DNA of 64,000 nt. Origin: Myotis daubentonii (Eukaryota; Chordata; Mammalia; Chiroptera; Vespertilionidae). Under the pieces are notes generated by a model. The model saw only the letters and a program-made list of their open reading frames with translations. It searched no databases and was not told the origin of the DNA. The DNA is taken from NCBI RefSeq assembly GCF_963259705.1, contig NC_081852.1:62365859-62429858 (forward strand), in the 5' to 3' direction. A program made the translations under genes and the position numbers. How positions within the stretch are numbered: the stretch's first letter is position 1; each line of letters starts with the position of its first letter. Shown here piece by piece: positions 11,705 to 22,959 of the stretch.

Positions 11705-12462
11705 TTGAAGAATTATTTGAGCACCCATATGCACTGCAGCACGACTGCAGTAGTGAAAAGGTGGAAGCAATCTAGATGTCCATCTACAGCTGAGTGGACG
11801 AATGAAGGGGGGGTCTATGTATGCAGTAGAATATTATTCAGCCTTAAAAAGGAAGGCAGTCCTGTCGCATGCTACAGCATGGAATAAACCCCGTGGGCAT
11901 TATGGTATAGCTAGAGGCCCGGTGCACGGATTCGTGCACCAGTGTGGCCCCCCGGCCTGGCCTGCGGGGATCGGGCGAGGGGTCCCAGATTGCGAGAGGG
12001 CGCAGGCCAGGCCGAGGGACCCCACCGGTGCACCATTGGGGTCAGGGAGGGACCATCTCACACAGTCCCAATTGGCGGGACCCCAGCAGCAAGCTAACCT
12101 ACTGGTTGGAGCATCTGCCCCCTGACGGTCAGTGCACATCATAGTGACTGGCCGAACAGTCGAATGAACGGTCAGATGCTTTACATATTAGGCTTTCATT
12201 ATAGAGGACAGGATTCCATTTCTATGAGGTACCTAGAGTGGTCAGATTCATAGACAGAAAGCAGAGCGGTGGTGTCCCAGGGCAGGAACAGGGAGGGACA
12301 AGGAGTTGTTGAATGCACGTCGAGTTTCAGATGAACAAGATGAGAAAACTGGGGAGGCCTGTTTTACAATGTGCACACCCTGCACACACGGAGCTGCACA
12401 CTTCGCAGCTGGTGAAGGTGGTAACTTTCATGTGATTTTTTACCTCAATAAAAAAAGAACTC
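11705..12462 (+). mobile_element. old L1 3' end (L1MA-like), split by a Helitron
   Basis: The left part (11705-11910) contains the familiar L1 3'-end words gaaaaggtggaagcaatc, gtccatctacagctgagtgg and gaatattattcagcctt. The right part (12209-12462) resumes with tgaggtacctagagtggtca and ends with a polyadenylation-like caataaaaaaag. The two halves belong to one plus-strand L1 3' region interrupted by the Helitron at 11911-12208. Confidence 0.82.
11911..12208 (-). mobile_element. non-autonomous Helitron (HeliBat-like)
   Basis: Read on the minus strand, it begins with TC (TCCTCTATAATGAAAGCC) and ends with the hairpin gtgcacgaatccgtgcac followed by cgggcctctag. TC and CTAG ends with a subterminal hairpin are the hallmarks of Helitrons, the rolling-circle transposons that amplified massively in vesper bats. 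It carries no protein. It sits inside an old L1 3' end, so it is the younger insertion. One CTCF-like word (gccccctgacggtca) lies near 12118. Confidence 0.92.
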
Positions 12463-12792
12463 AGCTACAGTTTGGTAAAAGGTTGCCGAGTGTCGGAGCT
12501 GAGCGATGTCCATTGTGCTGCTCTATTTTAATAAATGCTTGACATTTTCTGTCCTACAAAGTGACTAAAAACAGAGCACAGCTCCTCTAGCAAAAGCCAC
12601 ACTAAGGAAGACTCAGCGAGGAGGTGGGTCCCGGGAACGCCGGAGGGATTGAGAACGAGAGCCAGGGCTGATGCCCTGTGGGCATTGATAGCGGAGGGGA
12701 GGGGTTCGGCACTGTCGTCAGCCCTGGACCACATCCACCAGGAACTTCCCAGTGGAGGGCAGCACACCTGGACGTCGCAGGTTCCCCTAACA
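12463..12792. other. unassigned sequence
   Basis: No gene or repeat family is recognised between the old L1 end and the SPIN-like element. Confidence 0.35.
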
Positions 12793-13015
12793 CAGTGGTT
12801 CTCAACCTTCCTAATGCCGTGACCCTTTAATACAGTTCCTCATGTTGTGGTGATCCCCAATTTCATTGTTACAAGTTGACCATAATTAAAGCATAGTGAT
12901 TAATCACAAAAACAATATGTAATTATATATGTGTTTTCTGATGGTCTTAGGCGACCCCTGTGAAAGGGTCGTTCGACCCCCAAAGGGGTCGCGACCCACA
13001 GGTTGAGAACCGCTG
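12793..13015 (-). mobile_element. SPIN-like non-autonomous hAT element
   Basis: The ends cagtggttctcaacctt and gtcgcgacccacaggttgag...ccgctg form the terminal inverted repeats of the SPIN hAT family. Inside is the complement of the characteristic 'cgacccctttgg' block (12950-13000). It encodes no transposase and would have been moved in trans. The short word taaca flanks both ends, but a clean 8-bp target duplication is not preserved. SPIN is known from a patchy set of tetrapods and is explained by horizontal transfer. Confidence 0.9.
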
Positions 13016-14476
13016 TAACACCTTGCAGTGATCCGAGCATCATCCTGTGAGCAATGCTCTCCTGGGAGATGCAGACACACCGACCGTGAGACGTGCCTTT
13101 CTGATGTATCTCAATTACATTCTCCGTGTTGCCCCATAACCCCCTTCGCCTACCTTCCTGGAGTCAGTGATGCCAACCGTCTTCCTGTCTTACTGAGCTC
13201 TTCCACACGCCACCCATCGCCCAGCCTGAGCGCGTTGCTTTGTCACCACGGCTCAGTCCCAACGCAGCTTTCCGGGGATATTTGCCAGAATATTCTTGGA
13301 TTCATCCGTAATCTCTCTACCCTCTTCCATCGGAGGAATAACGGTTTGTGGGAAACGTTAACCAGGTGGTTATGCCCAGCGATGGCTTCCTAGCGGCGGC
13401 GGTGAATTACAGGAGCAGAACAATCAGTAACGAGCACAAAAACCGAAGTGTGGGAAGCGGAGGGGCTGGGCGGTGCATCCCGGCCATCTCCACATCCTGC
13501 CGGGTCCCAGAGGAAAACTGAAGGGGCCACACATCTGGACGGTGGGCTGACCTGCTGCCAAATGTCTGCGCATCTGGACCGTCCGAGAGATGGGCAGATT
13601 TTGGTGCCGGGGACACAGATGGAACCGTAGGCAGCTCGGGGAAGACTGGGCTTCAGAGATGGGGAAATGATGTTGAGGAGAGAGAGAGAAGCCCAGGGGA
13701 TACGACGTATAACGAGAGGATGAAATGCCACAAAGTAGCAATGACGGGCTCTCTGACACGCACACGGGACCGAGCTCAGGAAAAGCAATGTTCCAGGACA
13801 CGGATGCCATATAATTTACAGAGTCTCGTCCCACCTCCTGTGTTGGGGACCGGCCAGGAGGGGAAGGTATGACGAGAATTCCTAAGTGCAGCATTCCTCT
13901 TGGTGCAGCCCGCTGACTGACCCCTCGTGATGCTGGCTTGCGTATTTCCAGCCCTTGAGTTATGGGTCTAAATACACATTGCCTCCCAAAATAATAATGG
14001 GAACAAGGGTGTGCCGTTTCTTGTGGCGTTTCCCCTCTGCGGCTAGCCTTTGATCCTGGCAGCATCCTGAGAAATGCGCTTCTGGGTGCCCCCCCACTGC
14101 GGCCGTTTGTCAGCGGGGCCGTGAAACCTGACAGGTCCCTGTTGGTCTTTCCCCTCTGATGTTCTCTCTGTGATGACATTCCCCCATGCTCTGCCCATTT
14201 AATTGTCTGACTTCTGGTTGCCATTTGGGTTTGAAAGTTAATGGTAGGTCTTTGTGTTGTTGTTTTTTAACTCATAGCACCCTCAAGCCAGTCATCCAGG
14301 TAAAGTATCGATTTCTGGTGGCCCCAGTTCCATTTTGCACGGACGTAACTTCCTGAAATGAGGAGGAGAAACCTCGAGTAGAAACGTTCACATCGCCGTG
14401 AGTCATAGGGGAGCCATATCTGTGTAGAGGACGTCACGGCTGGTTTGCAAAGCATAAACCTAGTGCAGCCCAGGCT
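13016..14476. other. unassigned sequence with a long minus-strand open frame
   Basis: A 266-codon open frame runs on the minus strand from 14224 to 13424. I do not recognise its product, see no domain, and its composition is low in coding character (rich in S, P and R with no pattern). No repeat family was identified. Confidence 0.35.
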
Positions 14477-14699
14477 CTCCCATTGATTTTTAGAGAGAGT
14501 GGAAGGGAGGGGGAGAGACAGAGAGAGAGAGAGACATCGATGTGAGAAAGGCATATTGAATGGTTGCCTCCCTCAGGAGCCCCAACCAGGTCTGTAGGAA
14601 AAGCCTGTGACCCAGGAAGGTGCCCTTGACCGGAACGGAACCTGGGTCCCTTCAGGGGCAGGCCCAGGGCTCTATCCACTGAGCCAAACCGGCTAGGGC
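14477..14699 (-). mobile_element. older Ves-related tRNA SINE
   Basis: The block ttgatttttagagagagtgg, a GA-rich body, acatcgatgtgagaaagg, and a decayed tRNA-like head ending 'ccactgagccaaaccggctagggc' identify the older SINE type on the minus strand. The tail block is truncated. Confidence 0.83.
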
Positions 14700-15514
14700 A
14701 GGCCATGATGATCTTAGAAAACATCACAGCAGGGGAGAGCAAACAAAGAGTGGAGGAGCCGCTCAGTGGGACCCGGGGGAGAAGGGCCCCTCCATCCGTA
14801 AGGAGGGAGCCGGATTGACAGGGGAAAGAGGGCCAGGCGGGAGACCGCGCCCAGTGACTGCGGCTTCTGTGTAACTTTCATTTCCAGGTGAGGATGACTG
14901 GCACGGCGACGGCGTGGATGGAGGGCGCCCCTGACCTTTCCCCGCAGGTCACACGGAGAAGACTTGGAGAAGATGCTCCGACATGGAGATGTCAGCTTGA
15001 GTGACAGCCCCCAGCGCGGGGCCTGGCTCCGCGCCCCCTTTACATGCACCGCTTCCCCGAGATGATGACTCGCGTGTGAATAGAAAGACATCCCCCCGAC
15101 CGGGGCCAGGGAGCTGACAGGGCCCACCCCTTAATAGACATCGCTGTCATTTAAAATAAAACGCTGGGAGGAGGACTTCAGGGATCTATTAGCCGCGCAG
15201 GGGCCTGGGAGGGGCCGCGAGTCCCTGGCGCTTGGCTATGGCGCCGTGAGCGGGGACAGTGCCACCCGAGTCTGTTCGGCCGGCCGCTCGGCCGCTTCTC
15301 CCAACGCGCTGCCCACCTGGGTTTCCGTGAGGAGCTTCCCTGAGGGATGCCACAGGGCGGCATCCGAACGCGAGGGTGAATGACATCGTTTCTGATCTGG
15401 AGGCGGGGTTTCCCGGGGCAGGCCCTCTCTGGAGGGAGCACTGACCCCCATCGTGCTCCCTGCTGGCCGCTCAGAGCCCGGGGCCTGCTCTGGACTTTCA
15501 CGGCGTCTTACTTT

Positions 15515-15695
15515 TGTTTTGTTTTTAATATGTTTCTATTGATTTCAGGGACGAAGGGAGAGGGAGAGAGAAACATTAATGATGAGAGAGAATCACCCAT
15601 TGGCTGCCCCCTGCACGCCTCCTACTGGGGATCGAGCCCCCAACCCGGGCGGGTGCCCTGACCAGGAATTGAACCATGTCCCTGTGGTCCTGCAG
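15515..15695 (-). mobile_element. Ves SINE, head-truncated
   Basis: The tail and body are typical (tttctattgatttcaggga, then the GA-rich part and ctgccccctgcacgcctcc). The tRNA-related head stops after the B-box complement at about 15695, so roughly the first 35-40 bases of the element are missing or replaced. Confidence 0.85.
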
Positions 15696-16300
15696 AGTGG
15701 AGCCCACGCCTCCTCTGGGATGGAGAGCGTGAGGCCCGACAGGAGTTTCTTCCCGGTCGCCCAAGGCGCTGGCAGGGAGGGCTGCAGCCGGGGCAGAGGT
15801 GCTTCCATCCTGCCGGGGGAGCTGGGCACGCTGCGCCCCTGCCACTGCGAGGAGGGCCGAGAGCCACAGAAGCAGAAGTGCATTCCAGGAAGGCTTCCTG
15901 GAGGTGGAGCTCTGAGCAGCCTGCGGAGGATGGGCAGGACCCGGAGGAAGGACTCCCTCCCACAGGACGTGGGACCAGGACCCGTGCCGCTCCGGCGCTG
16001 TGGCTGTGGCTGTGGCTGTGGCTGTGGCTGTGGTTGTGGTTGTAGATGTGGCTGTGGCTGTGGCTGTGAAGGCGGCCAGCAAGCCCTCTGGAAGGCGGGG
16101 CCTGGGCTCTGCGGGGCCGGTTTGCCTGCCGCTCCACAGGGTCTGACCCCGTGATCTCCCACCCGTCGGAAAAACGCACCGGGAAATAAAAACAACAGAG
16201 GTTAGTGAACGGAGCCTGCAGACCTCTGTTAACCTCCTCCTCTTTGCTACGTCAATAGTAACTCAGGAGTAGACTTTCCCCGGGATATTCCAAAGCGTGA
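15696..16300. other. GC-rich sequence with an ancient-repeat remnant and a hexamer array
   Basis: Words at about 15885-15960 (cattccaggaaggcttcctg) resemble a widespread ancient mammalian interspersed repeat. A long plus-strand frame here (15579-16154) gains its length from the GC content and the hexamer array and shows no domain. Confidence 0.4.
15999..16071 (+). repeat. (GGCTGT)n hexamer array
   Basis: About twelve hexamer units with a few G-to-T and G-to-A changes in the middle. Translation gives Cys-Gly or His-Ser dipeptide runs, so open frames through it are artefacts of the repeat. Confidence 0.95.
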
Positions 16301-17024
16301 CTAATTGCAACAATTCCAAACACATTTCCCCCTCCCTGCCCCCTCCAATTTGGAAAATGTTTTTGCCCTTTTCCAGAAATACGATGCAAAACGGGCGGAT
16401 GCGTTTGAACGTATTTATGGAGTCAACCCTCAGCTGCGGGGACCTCGTCACTCCGCAAAGCCCAGGCACATCCTCAGAAACCAGCCCGGCGCCGCCTGGC
16501 ACGTGGGTGCGCGGCTGCGGGGTGAGGCGGAGACCTCCAGAACCCCACTTCTGTTCACCAAAATGCTTTCTGAGAATTCATCTCGAATCGCAGGCACAAG
16601 ACCCCCCCCCCCCAACCCCCCCCCCCCCCAAAATAAGCTTGCCTCCAAGACAGTCACATCTTTCTTCCAAGGGCCTGGAAATACGTTTGTTAACGTTTAT
16701 GCAGCCCCTGAGACAGGGCTCTTAGCATGTGTCTGAGTAGAAAGCCCGGGGAGGGCCAGGCGGTTTATGTGGCCACGGTGGGAAACGATATGCGTGTCTG
16801 CGGGTCTGGAACATATCAGCCACACGTATGACGTGTGGGCTGTGCTCCCCACGTGCCTGTCAGCCCCACGCTCCGAAGGAGGAAGTGTGCCGTGCATTTG
16901 TGGCGCGGCCCCGCCAGGCGCTGTGGTAGATTACCAAAGGGGCCACGTTGATTTAACTTCCCCTGCGGACCCCTGGGATCGGCCCCTCCCACACTGGCTC
17001 TGGGCCGGCCCCATGTCTGGCTTT
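16301..17024. other. unassigned sequence with C-runs
   Basis: It contains two C-runs at about 16603-16629 that are likely to be unstable and hard to sequence. No gene or transposon is recognised. Confidence 0.4.
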
Positions 17025-17032
17025 GGCTACTG

Positions 17033-17341
17033 CAGCGGTTCTCAACCTGTGGGTCGCGACCCCTTTAGGGGTCGAACGACCCCTTCCCAGGGGTTGCCTA
17101 AGACCATCGGAAAACATATATAATTACATATTGTTTTTGTGATTAATCACTATGCTTTGATGATGTTCAATTTGTAACAATGAAAATACATCCTGCAGAT
17201 CAGATGTTTACGTGACGATTCATAACGGTAGCAAAACTACAGTTATGAAGTAACAACGAAAATAATTTTATGGTTGGGGGTCACCACAACATGAGGAACC
17301 GTATTAAAGGGTCGCGGCCTTAGGAAGGTTGAGAACCACTG
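17033..17341 (+). mobile_element. SPIN-like non-autonomous hAT element
   Basis: This is the best-preserved SPIN-like copy. It begins cagcggttctcaacctgtg and ends gaaggttgagaaccactg, with the block gtcgcgacccctttagggg just inside. An exact 8-bp duplication, ggctactg, flanks it at 17025-17032 and 17342-17349, as expected of a hAT transposase. It has no coding capacity. Intact ends and a clean duplication suggest a fairly recent insertion. Confidence 0.95.
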
Positions 17342-17349
17342 GGCTACTG

Positions 17350-17700
17350 GGACATTAGCAAGCGAGACAGTGAAGGCAGAAAAAGTGCCTACATGCCGGG
17401 GCTAGCTCACCTGCTGCCCTTGGGACCAGAACATAGACATGCGAACAGACGCAGACTAGTCTGCTGGGCGCTGCTGGGCGAGGAGACCAGCATGCGGGTG
17501 AGTGGGGCCGTTGCAGGCCAGTCAGAACTTGTTCCCTCTTCTCTGCAGACGATGAGGTGTTGGGACTTGGCCCCCCTTCTTCACCCCTGACCCCACCACA
17601 TTCTGGCCCTGGCCCCTTGGTGGGAGTGTTGCCTTTGCGCTGGGCCACATGGCCTGATTTGGTCAATGATGTGGGCAGAAGTGGCAGTCACTGGTTTTGA
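17350..17700. other. unassigned sequence between two hAT insertions
   Basis: No gene or repeat is recognised. Confidence 0.35.
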
Positions 17701-17708
17701 GCCTAGAC

Positions 17709-17920
17709 CAGGGGTGGGCAAACTTTTTGACTCGAGGGCCACAATGGGTTCTTAAACTGGACCGGAGGGCCGGAACAAAAGCATGGATGGAGTGTTTGTG
17801 TGAACTAATAGAAATTCAAAGTAAACATAAAAGGGCACGGTCTTTTTTTTTTTTTTTTTTAGTTTTATTCATTTCGAATGGGCCGGATCCGGCCCGCGGG
17901 CCGTAGTTTGCCCACAGCTG
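17709..17920 (+). mobile_element. non-autonomous hAT element
   Basis: Ends caggggtgggcaaac and gtttgcccacagctg form terminal inverted repeats, and an exact 8-bp duplication, gcctagac, flanks the copy (17701-17708 and 17921-17928). A T-run lies inside at about 17841-17860. The GC-rich ggccggatccggcccgcgg palindrome-like block next to the right end matches the 'ccggcccgcgggcc' signature of mammalian hAT MITEs. There is no transposase frame. Confidence 0.93.
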
Positions 17921-18136
17921 GCCTAGACCTTGAGAGACAGGGAGGGTTTCCATTGGCCTTCTGGCTCCCCTGCCATTGTCATCACAAGAGGACACCCTGG
18001 ACAGGCCCCCGCCCCCGTTAGTCAAACTCAAGGACACCCCAGTTTTCTACTCTGTAAAATGGAAAAATAATACTTAGTGAGCCCTTCCAAAGCCGTTAAA
18101 AAATTAAAATAGGCTTGATGTGAAGATCCTTTGAAC

Positions 18137-18312
18137 CAGGGGTGGGGAACCTTTTTCCTGCCAAGGCCATTGGATATTTATAACATCATTCGCGGGCCAC
18201 ACAAAATTACCCTCTTAAACGTTAGCCTGCTAGGTCTGGTCAGACGTTTCATGAACTCACCCCTAATGCCTTGGCAGGGCCAGACCACATGGGCCGGGCC
18301 TTCCCACCCCTG
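18137..18312 (+). mobile_element. non-autonomous hAT element (second family)
   Basis: Ends caggggtggggaacc and ggccttcccacccctg are inverted repeats. Inside are ttcgcgggccac and tgccttggcagggccaga blocks seen in hAT MITEs. The 8-bp flanks (ctttgaac and ttttaaaa) are only partly alike, so the duplication has decayed. Confidence 0.82.
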
Positions 18313-18404
18313 TTTTAAAAGAGCAGTGAAGAAAGAACAGACTGTGTGCTGCAGTGATGACCACGTCTCACGCAGCAAAAGGCCTTTGCTCTGTGCGGTT
18401 TCAC

Positions 18405-18510
18405 ATTCGTGTTTGCAGCCCGTGGAGCGAATGGGGAAACGGAGGCTCAGGAAGCCTGTTACCCAGCTGGCAGGCGGCGGGGGAGCCCTGGCCTTCGAGT
18501 CCCCATCGCC
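18405..18510 (-). mobile_element. MIR SINE fragment
   Basis: The plus strand reads like the complement of the MIR core: aatggggaaacggaggctcagg followed by acccagctggcaggcgg. It is a short, ancient mammal-wide SINE remnant. Confidence 0.6.
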
Positions 18511-19219
18511 TGGCTTTCCCTCCAGAGGTGCCAAGGGCTGGCCAGGCTGCAGTTTGATCCCTGGTCCAAAACGCCTCCCAAAGAGGCGACCGGCTGAGGC
18601 CAGGCCTCGCTGGGCTCGAATCAGGAAGGCAGTGTGTGCTCAGGGCTCAGCAAAAGCGCTTACTCCCTCCAGCCTCAGAGGGCTGGTCTCGTATCCAGGG
18701 AATAACATTTATTTCAATTTGATGGAAGAGGCATAAATCAACTGCCCTGCATTTGCTGGCTATACTATGCTGTTTCTTTTCTTTCTTTCTTTTTTTAAAG
18801 GTTTGGAAGGTAATTTTCCCTGGAGCGGGGTTCATGACTCCTGTTACCAGGGGCCGTAAGCCCGGGACTGGCAGGTGTTTTCGGGCTCCCCGGCTGGGAA
18901 CGGTTTGTTTAACACACACAGCAGGACACATACATGTTCCCCTGGCTGCCTGCTCGCATTCCCATCTCCTAGGATGGCACCGCGCCCACTCGCAAGCCGG
19001 CAGCTCCCTGCCCTTGGGTAGCGGTGCCAGGGAACTGGGGCTGGCAGCTGGCATCGAGCAGAGCACAGAGGGTGCCTGGCTTCGCCTTTGCCTGACGTCG
19101 CTCTGCGCCCCGGCAGCCCAGGGGCCCTGCATTCTGGCTGCAGGCTGGGCAGCGAGGACTAGAGCCTCCCTCTGCGCCAGCAGCTCCATCAGCAGCAGCC
19201 ACCAGCGCGGACTGCGTGT
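18511..19219. other. unassigned sequence
   Basis: A (TTCT)n/T-rich patch lies at about 18772-18800. Long frames on both strands (for example 18753-19310 plus, 18647-19189 minus) are mutual shadows without recognisable domains. Confidence 0.35.
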
Positions 19220-19420
19220 TTATTGCGGGGCAGGCACGGTGTCAACGAGCACTTCACGTTCTTTCTCTCAGTTGAGTCTCACAGCTGCTGGCGGGTTCTC
19301 AGATACATAACATTATGGCCCCTCATCCACAGAGGAGGAGGTGGCGATGCAGGGAGTTTAAATGACCTCCCAACACCCCACCGTTGTCAGAGGCAGAGCA
19401 GGAGAGGCCCCAGGCAGGAC
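19220..19420 (-). mobile_element. MIR SINE fragment
   Basis: Complementary MIR words: ggggcaggcacggtgtcaac, gttgagtctcacagctgctg, catccacagaggaggagg and gggagtttaaatgacc. The copy is diverged. Confidence 0.6.
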
Positions 19421-20204
19421 CAAACCAGTCACCGGTGGGAAAACTCCAGTGGTCATGAACGGATGACTATGTTTCAGATCGGAAGGAATACAGTAACAGG
19501 AAAGCAGCACTGGTTTACTATCTCTTCGCTTTCAAACGAACCCATTAACAAGTCAGTAAATACTTCCTGCAGGCGACTCCATGCTGGACAGGGAAAGTAG
19601 AGGTGACAGCACATCCTTCGGCTTTCCTCCCAGTGAGAAATAACACCTTGGTCCCCTGCCCTTGAACCTGGCTGGGCGCTGTGGCTGCTTTGACAACACA
19701 CTACGGCAGTCGTGATGCTGTGCCCTAGAGACTGGCAGCTCCCACTTCCTGTCTCTGGGGACGTGGGCTCCCCCTTGGCACCCTGAGCCAGCCTCTAAGA
19801 ATGCTGACTACCCGTGGGGGGACCAGGGGAAGAGACCCTGAGACAGGACTGGCGGCCCAGCCTCCCAGCCGCCTGCCGGGCTGCGGGCCGTGCCGGGCTG
19901 CCATCATGGATCTGCAGACCCGTGCGGCAGCCAGCTTACCACCTCCAAGAATCCCCAGTCAATGCCAGGTGAGGCGGAAGAACCGGCCGGCTGATCCCTG
20001 CCTTCGTTCCTGACCCCAAAATTGTGAGAGATAGTGAAGCGGCTGTAACTCTTAGTTCGGGGATGGTTTGTTCTGCAGCAGTGTGCGGCTGGACTGTGGG
20101 AAGCCCTGCCAAGCCCTAAGACGGGGAGCAGGGTCCACTGCGGAGAACCTTCTAGCAAGCAATTTGTTACTATGTATCTAATTAGAATCCTTAAAATGTC
20201 CATT

Positions 20205-20625
20205 TCCCTGGCCCCATAATTCCCCTTTGAGGAATCTACTCTAAGCAAATAACCCCAAATGTGGGCAACACCGCATAAATATTTCAGCTCTATTTACATT
20301 AACATAAAATTAGAGCCGTCCAAACGTCCGACATGATGGAAATGTAAGTTCTCGCATAATCAAATAATGCCAGGTCTCACCGTGTTTTTAAAAGTTGCCT
20401 AAGAGGGTTAACGACAGTGGAGAGGGCTCTAAATTGTGTGCTTAGCAGTGCTTGTCTACTAAAAGACACACATATACATGTGATTAAGAAATGTGCCAGC
20501 ACCAATAATCACAGTTGTCTCTAGGTAGTAGGATTATGGGCGATTCCCCCCTTAGTTTTTCAAACGTTTCTCTTCTTTCTAAGTCGTCTATAATGAGACT
20601 GTGTTATTTTTTTCTTACGAGAAAA
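20205..20625 (+). mobile_element. old L1 3' end (L1M-like)
   Basis: It matches the 3' region of mid-age mammalian L1 in order: ccccataattcccctttgaggaatctactctaagcaaat, later gttgtctctaggtagtaggattatgggcgatt, then gtcgtctataatgagactgtgttattttt. No target duplication could be set by eye. Confidence 0.72.
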
Positions 20626-21779
20626 CCGAATAAAAACAAACAAAAACAAAGGAGGAACAAAGCCCTTGACAGTGATCCTGAGAGAAGACTGAACCCAGTG
20701 GGCACGTGGGTGGGGAAAGCCCTTCACCCAAACACAAGCTGTGAGGTGCGCAGGCTGGCATTCGGAGAAAGAGCTTTCCAAGGATGCCGCACCCGTGCCC
20801 TTGACCTGCCAAGGCTGGAGCAAGGGGACTTGGGCAGTTCTACAGGTTACCGAGAGCTGCTGAGTCCTAAGGGCTCCTTATTCAGGAAGCCCCGCCCACC
20901 AGCAAGGTCACCCATCTGGCGAGGGAGGCGCCCCCTCAGAAGAGCTGGGCAGCCATGGGAGGGGGGACTGAAATGCTAAGTGGCCTTCGCTGAGCGCTGG
21001 AGAAGGAGCCACCCAGAGAGGGCCCTGGGCTTCCGGGGCCGGGCTAGGGCCCAGCAGAGGTCAGGCAGCACCAAGAGCAGGCTCCAACCTGCCCAGGCGG
21101 GACATCGCCAGGGAGCAGCGAGGGCCAGGCAGGGAGATGGCGCGGAGTTGGGTCCATGCAAGGTGGGGCCAGCGCCAGTGGGCATGACGGACAGGTGACA
21201 CCCCGTGCTTTACCCTGTCTGACTGTGGACAGCTCTGTGGTTACAGGTGCCCATGCCCACCTCTGGCAGCAAACCTGCCCTGGGGTCACTAGGACCAGGC
21301 CTACAGGTGGCTCAGAATGAATCAGCACCCCCCACCCCCCACCCCGGCAAACACCTCGTGTTCACACCGTGGTTCTGAGCTGGTCCCATGACCCAAGGGC
21401 CTGAGGAAATGCCTGCGAAGTGAGTCCACAGGCACCGTAATCTCACAATGAAGTTCTCCTTCTCCTACGCGAGGCAGTCTGACCGCTCGGCCTTCGCATT
21501 AAACCTCTTACTTCATTTCTTTTCACGTGGTGACTCCTGCTCTCTCTGCGCATGAGATGCCCCGATGCGAGTAAGACCAGGAAAGGCGGAGTGGGACCGG
21601 AGCCCTCCGGCTCTCCTGTTCCCAGCCCAGGGCAGAGGCAGTGGGTGACGCGCCCCAGACGGAGCTACGGGGCTGCGGGACGGGCACGCTTTGGGCACAC
21701 AGCCCCCGAGGCGGGATGGAAGTGCTGTCTCCTTTGAACACCTAAACTAAGGTCTGCCTGACAAGCCTGTCTAATTGGG
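20626..21779. other. unassigned GC-rich sequence
   Basis: No repeat or gene is recognised. A CTCF-like word (complement of gcgccccctcagaag) lies near 20929-20943. Confidence 0.35.
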
Positions 21780-22235
21780 TGAATCTTATGGAACAAACTC
21801 TAGTTTATCAAACACATCCTCCTCCGTTTCCAAAAGCTTTTCCACCGAACATCAGGCTAACAGCACTTAGCGTTGATGTCATTCATCCGTGTTTGCGAAA
21901 TGCATGGAGATGTTTAATTAAGCAGCAAACGGCGCTCTATTTTTTTCCCCCCAAAAGAGCTTAAAATAAGGTCCGTCAAAACATGATTTTAATTTGATCA
22001 CCTGCCTTTTGAAGTCAAATCTCTCCAACTTCAGCAAAGCGTGGGGTGGAGGCAATTATCTGAATTATTCAGGAAGCAGAATTTTGGCCTAAATCATCAC
22101 ATTCCTGGAGAACAAAGAATATCTGTCAGTTCAGCCAAAAAGCAGAAAAACTGAACACTTTGCTCTTTTTCTACATGAAATAGCATATATGCCGCCTTAT
22201 TTTTCCTGAGCTAATTAGCTAATGAATTCTATTTG
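21780..22235. promoter_or_regulatory. candidate conserved noncoding (enhancer-like) element
   Basis: This AT-rich, non-repetitive block contains clustered homeodomain-type words: ttaattaa at 21914-21921, tttaatttgatcacc near 21990, and the palindrome agctaattagct at 22209-22220 followed by aatgaatt. It has no repeat similarity and no coding potential. The combination is typical of developmental enhancers, but conservation is untested, so this is inference. Confidence 0.4.
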
Positions 22236-22730
22236 ACCCGGTACAAAGACGGAGAAACACCTGAAGGAGATAAAGCCAAGAAGTTAGAGATGCCTTGTTT
22301 TTCAGAAGTCAGAGAGATCTATGCTATAGTCTACCAAAGTTTATTCTGCCTTAAGTTTCTGGGGCCAAACTGGAACTTTCTGAAGAAGGGTCCAGTCTTT
22401 TCCCAGTTCCCCAGTAACATTTCCATATAGATAGCTCATTTCCATCCCACCTGCTCACCTGAAAGCTCTCCCTTAACCATAGAATGAGTGATAGGAAATT
22501 ATCTTATGCTCCAGTTTTCGGTTCTTGACAAGTAGAGGGCGTCTGAGAAGTAACGCGTGGAGCCAACATGAAAGTTTGTGAATTACTTGGCCTCCCTGTG
22601 ACAGCATCGTCTAGAATGAAAACCAGCTTTTGACCCTAGAAATAGTGAGTTTAGCCGGGAACACTGGGCATCCTATTCTGTTCACTAAAACAAAACAAAA
22701 ATGTTTCCTCCTGAGATGAGTTTGACTTTA

Positions 22731-22945
22731 TTTATTTAAATATATTTTTATTGATTTCAGAGAGGAAGGAAGAGAGAGGGAGAGAGAGACATCAATGATG
22801 AGAGAGAATCGTGGATCGGCTGCCTCCTGCATGCCCCACAGAGGGGATGGAGCCCGCAACCGGGCATGTGCCCTTGACTGGGAATCGAACCCTGAGCTCC
22901 TGGTTCATAGGTTGACGCTCAACCACTGAGCCATGCTGGCCGGGT
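22731..22945 (-). mobile_element. Ves SINE
   Basis: Complete minus-strand Ves with the tttttattgatttcagagag tail junction and a head ending 'gccatgctggccggg'. A 14-bp duplication, tgagtttgacttta, flanks it at 22717-22730 and 22946-22959. Confidence 0.95.
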
Positions 22946-22959
22946 TGAGTTTGACTTTA

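Noticed and set aside
15579..16195. Long open frames on both strands (up to 200 codons).
   Set aside because: They run through the (GGCTGT)n array and a Ves SINE; the repeated dipeptides come from the array, and no domain is present.
18647..19310. Overlapping frames of 180-185 codons on opposite strands.
   Set aside because: GC-rich mutual shadows, with a MIR at one end and no recognisable domain or codon pattern.
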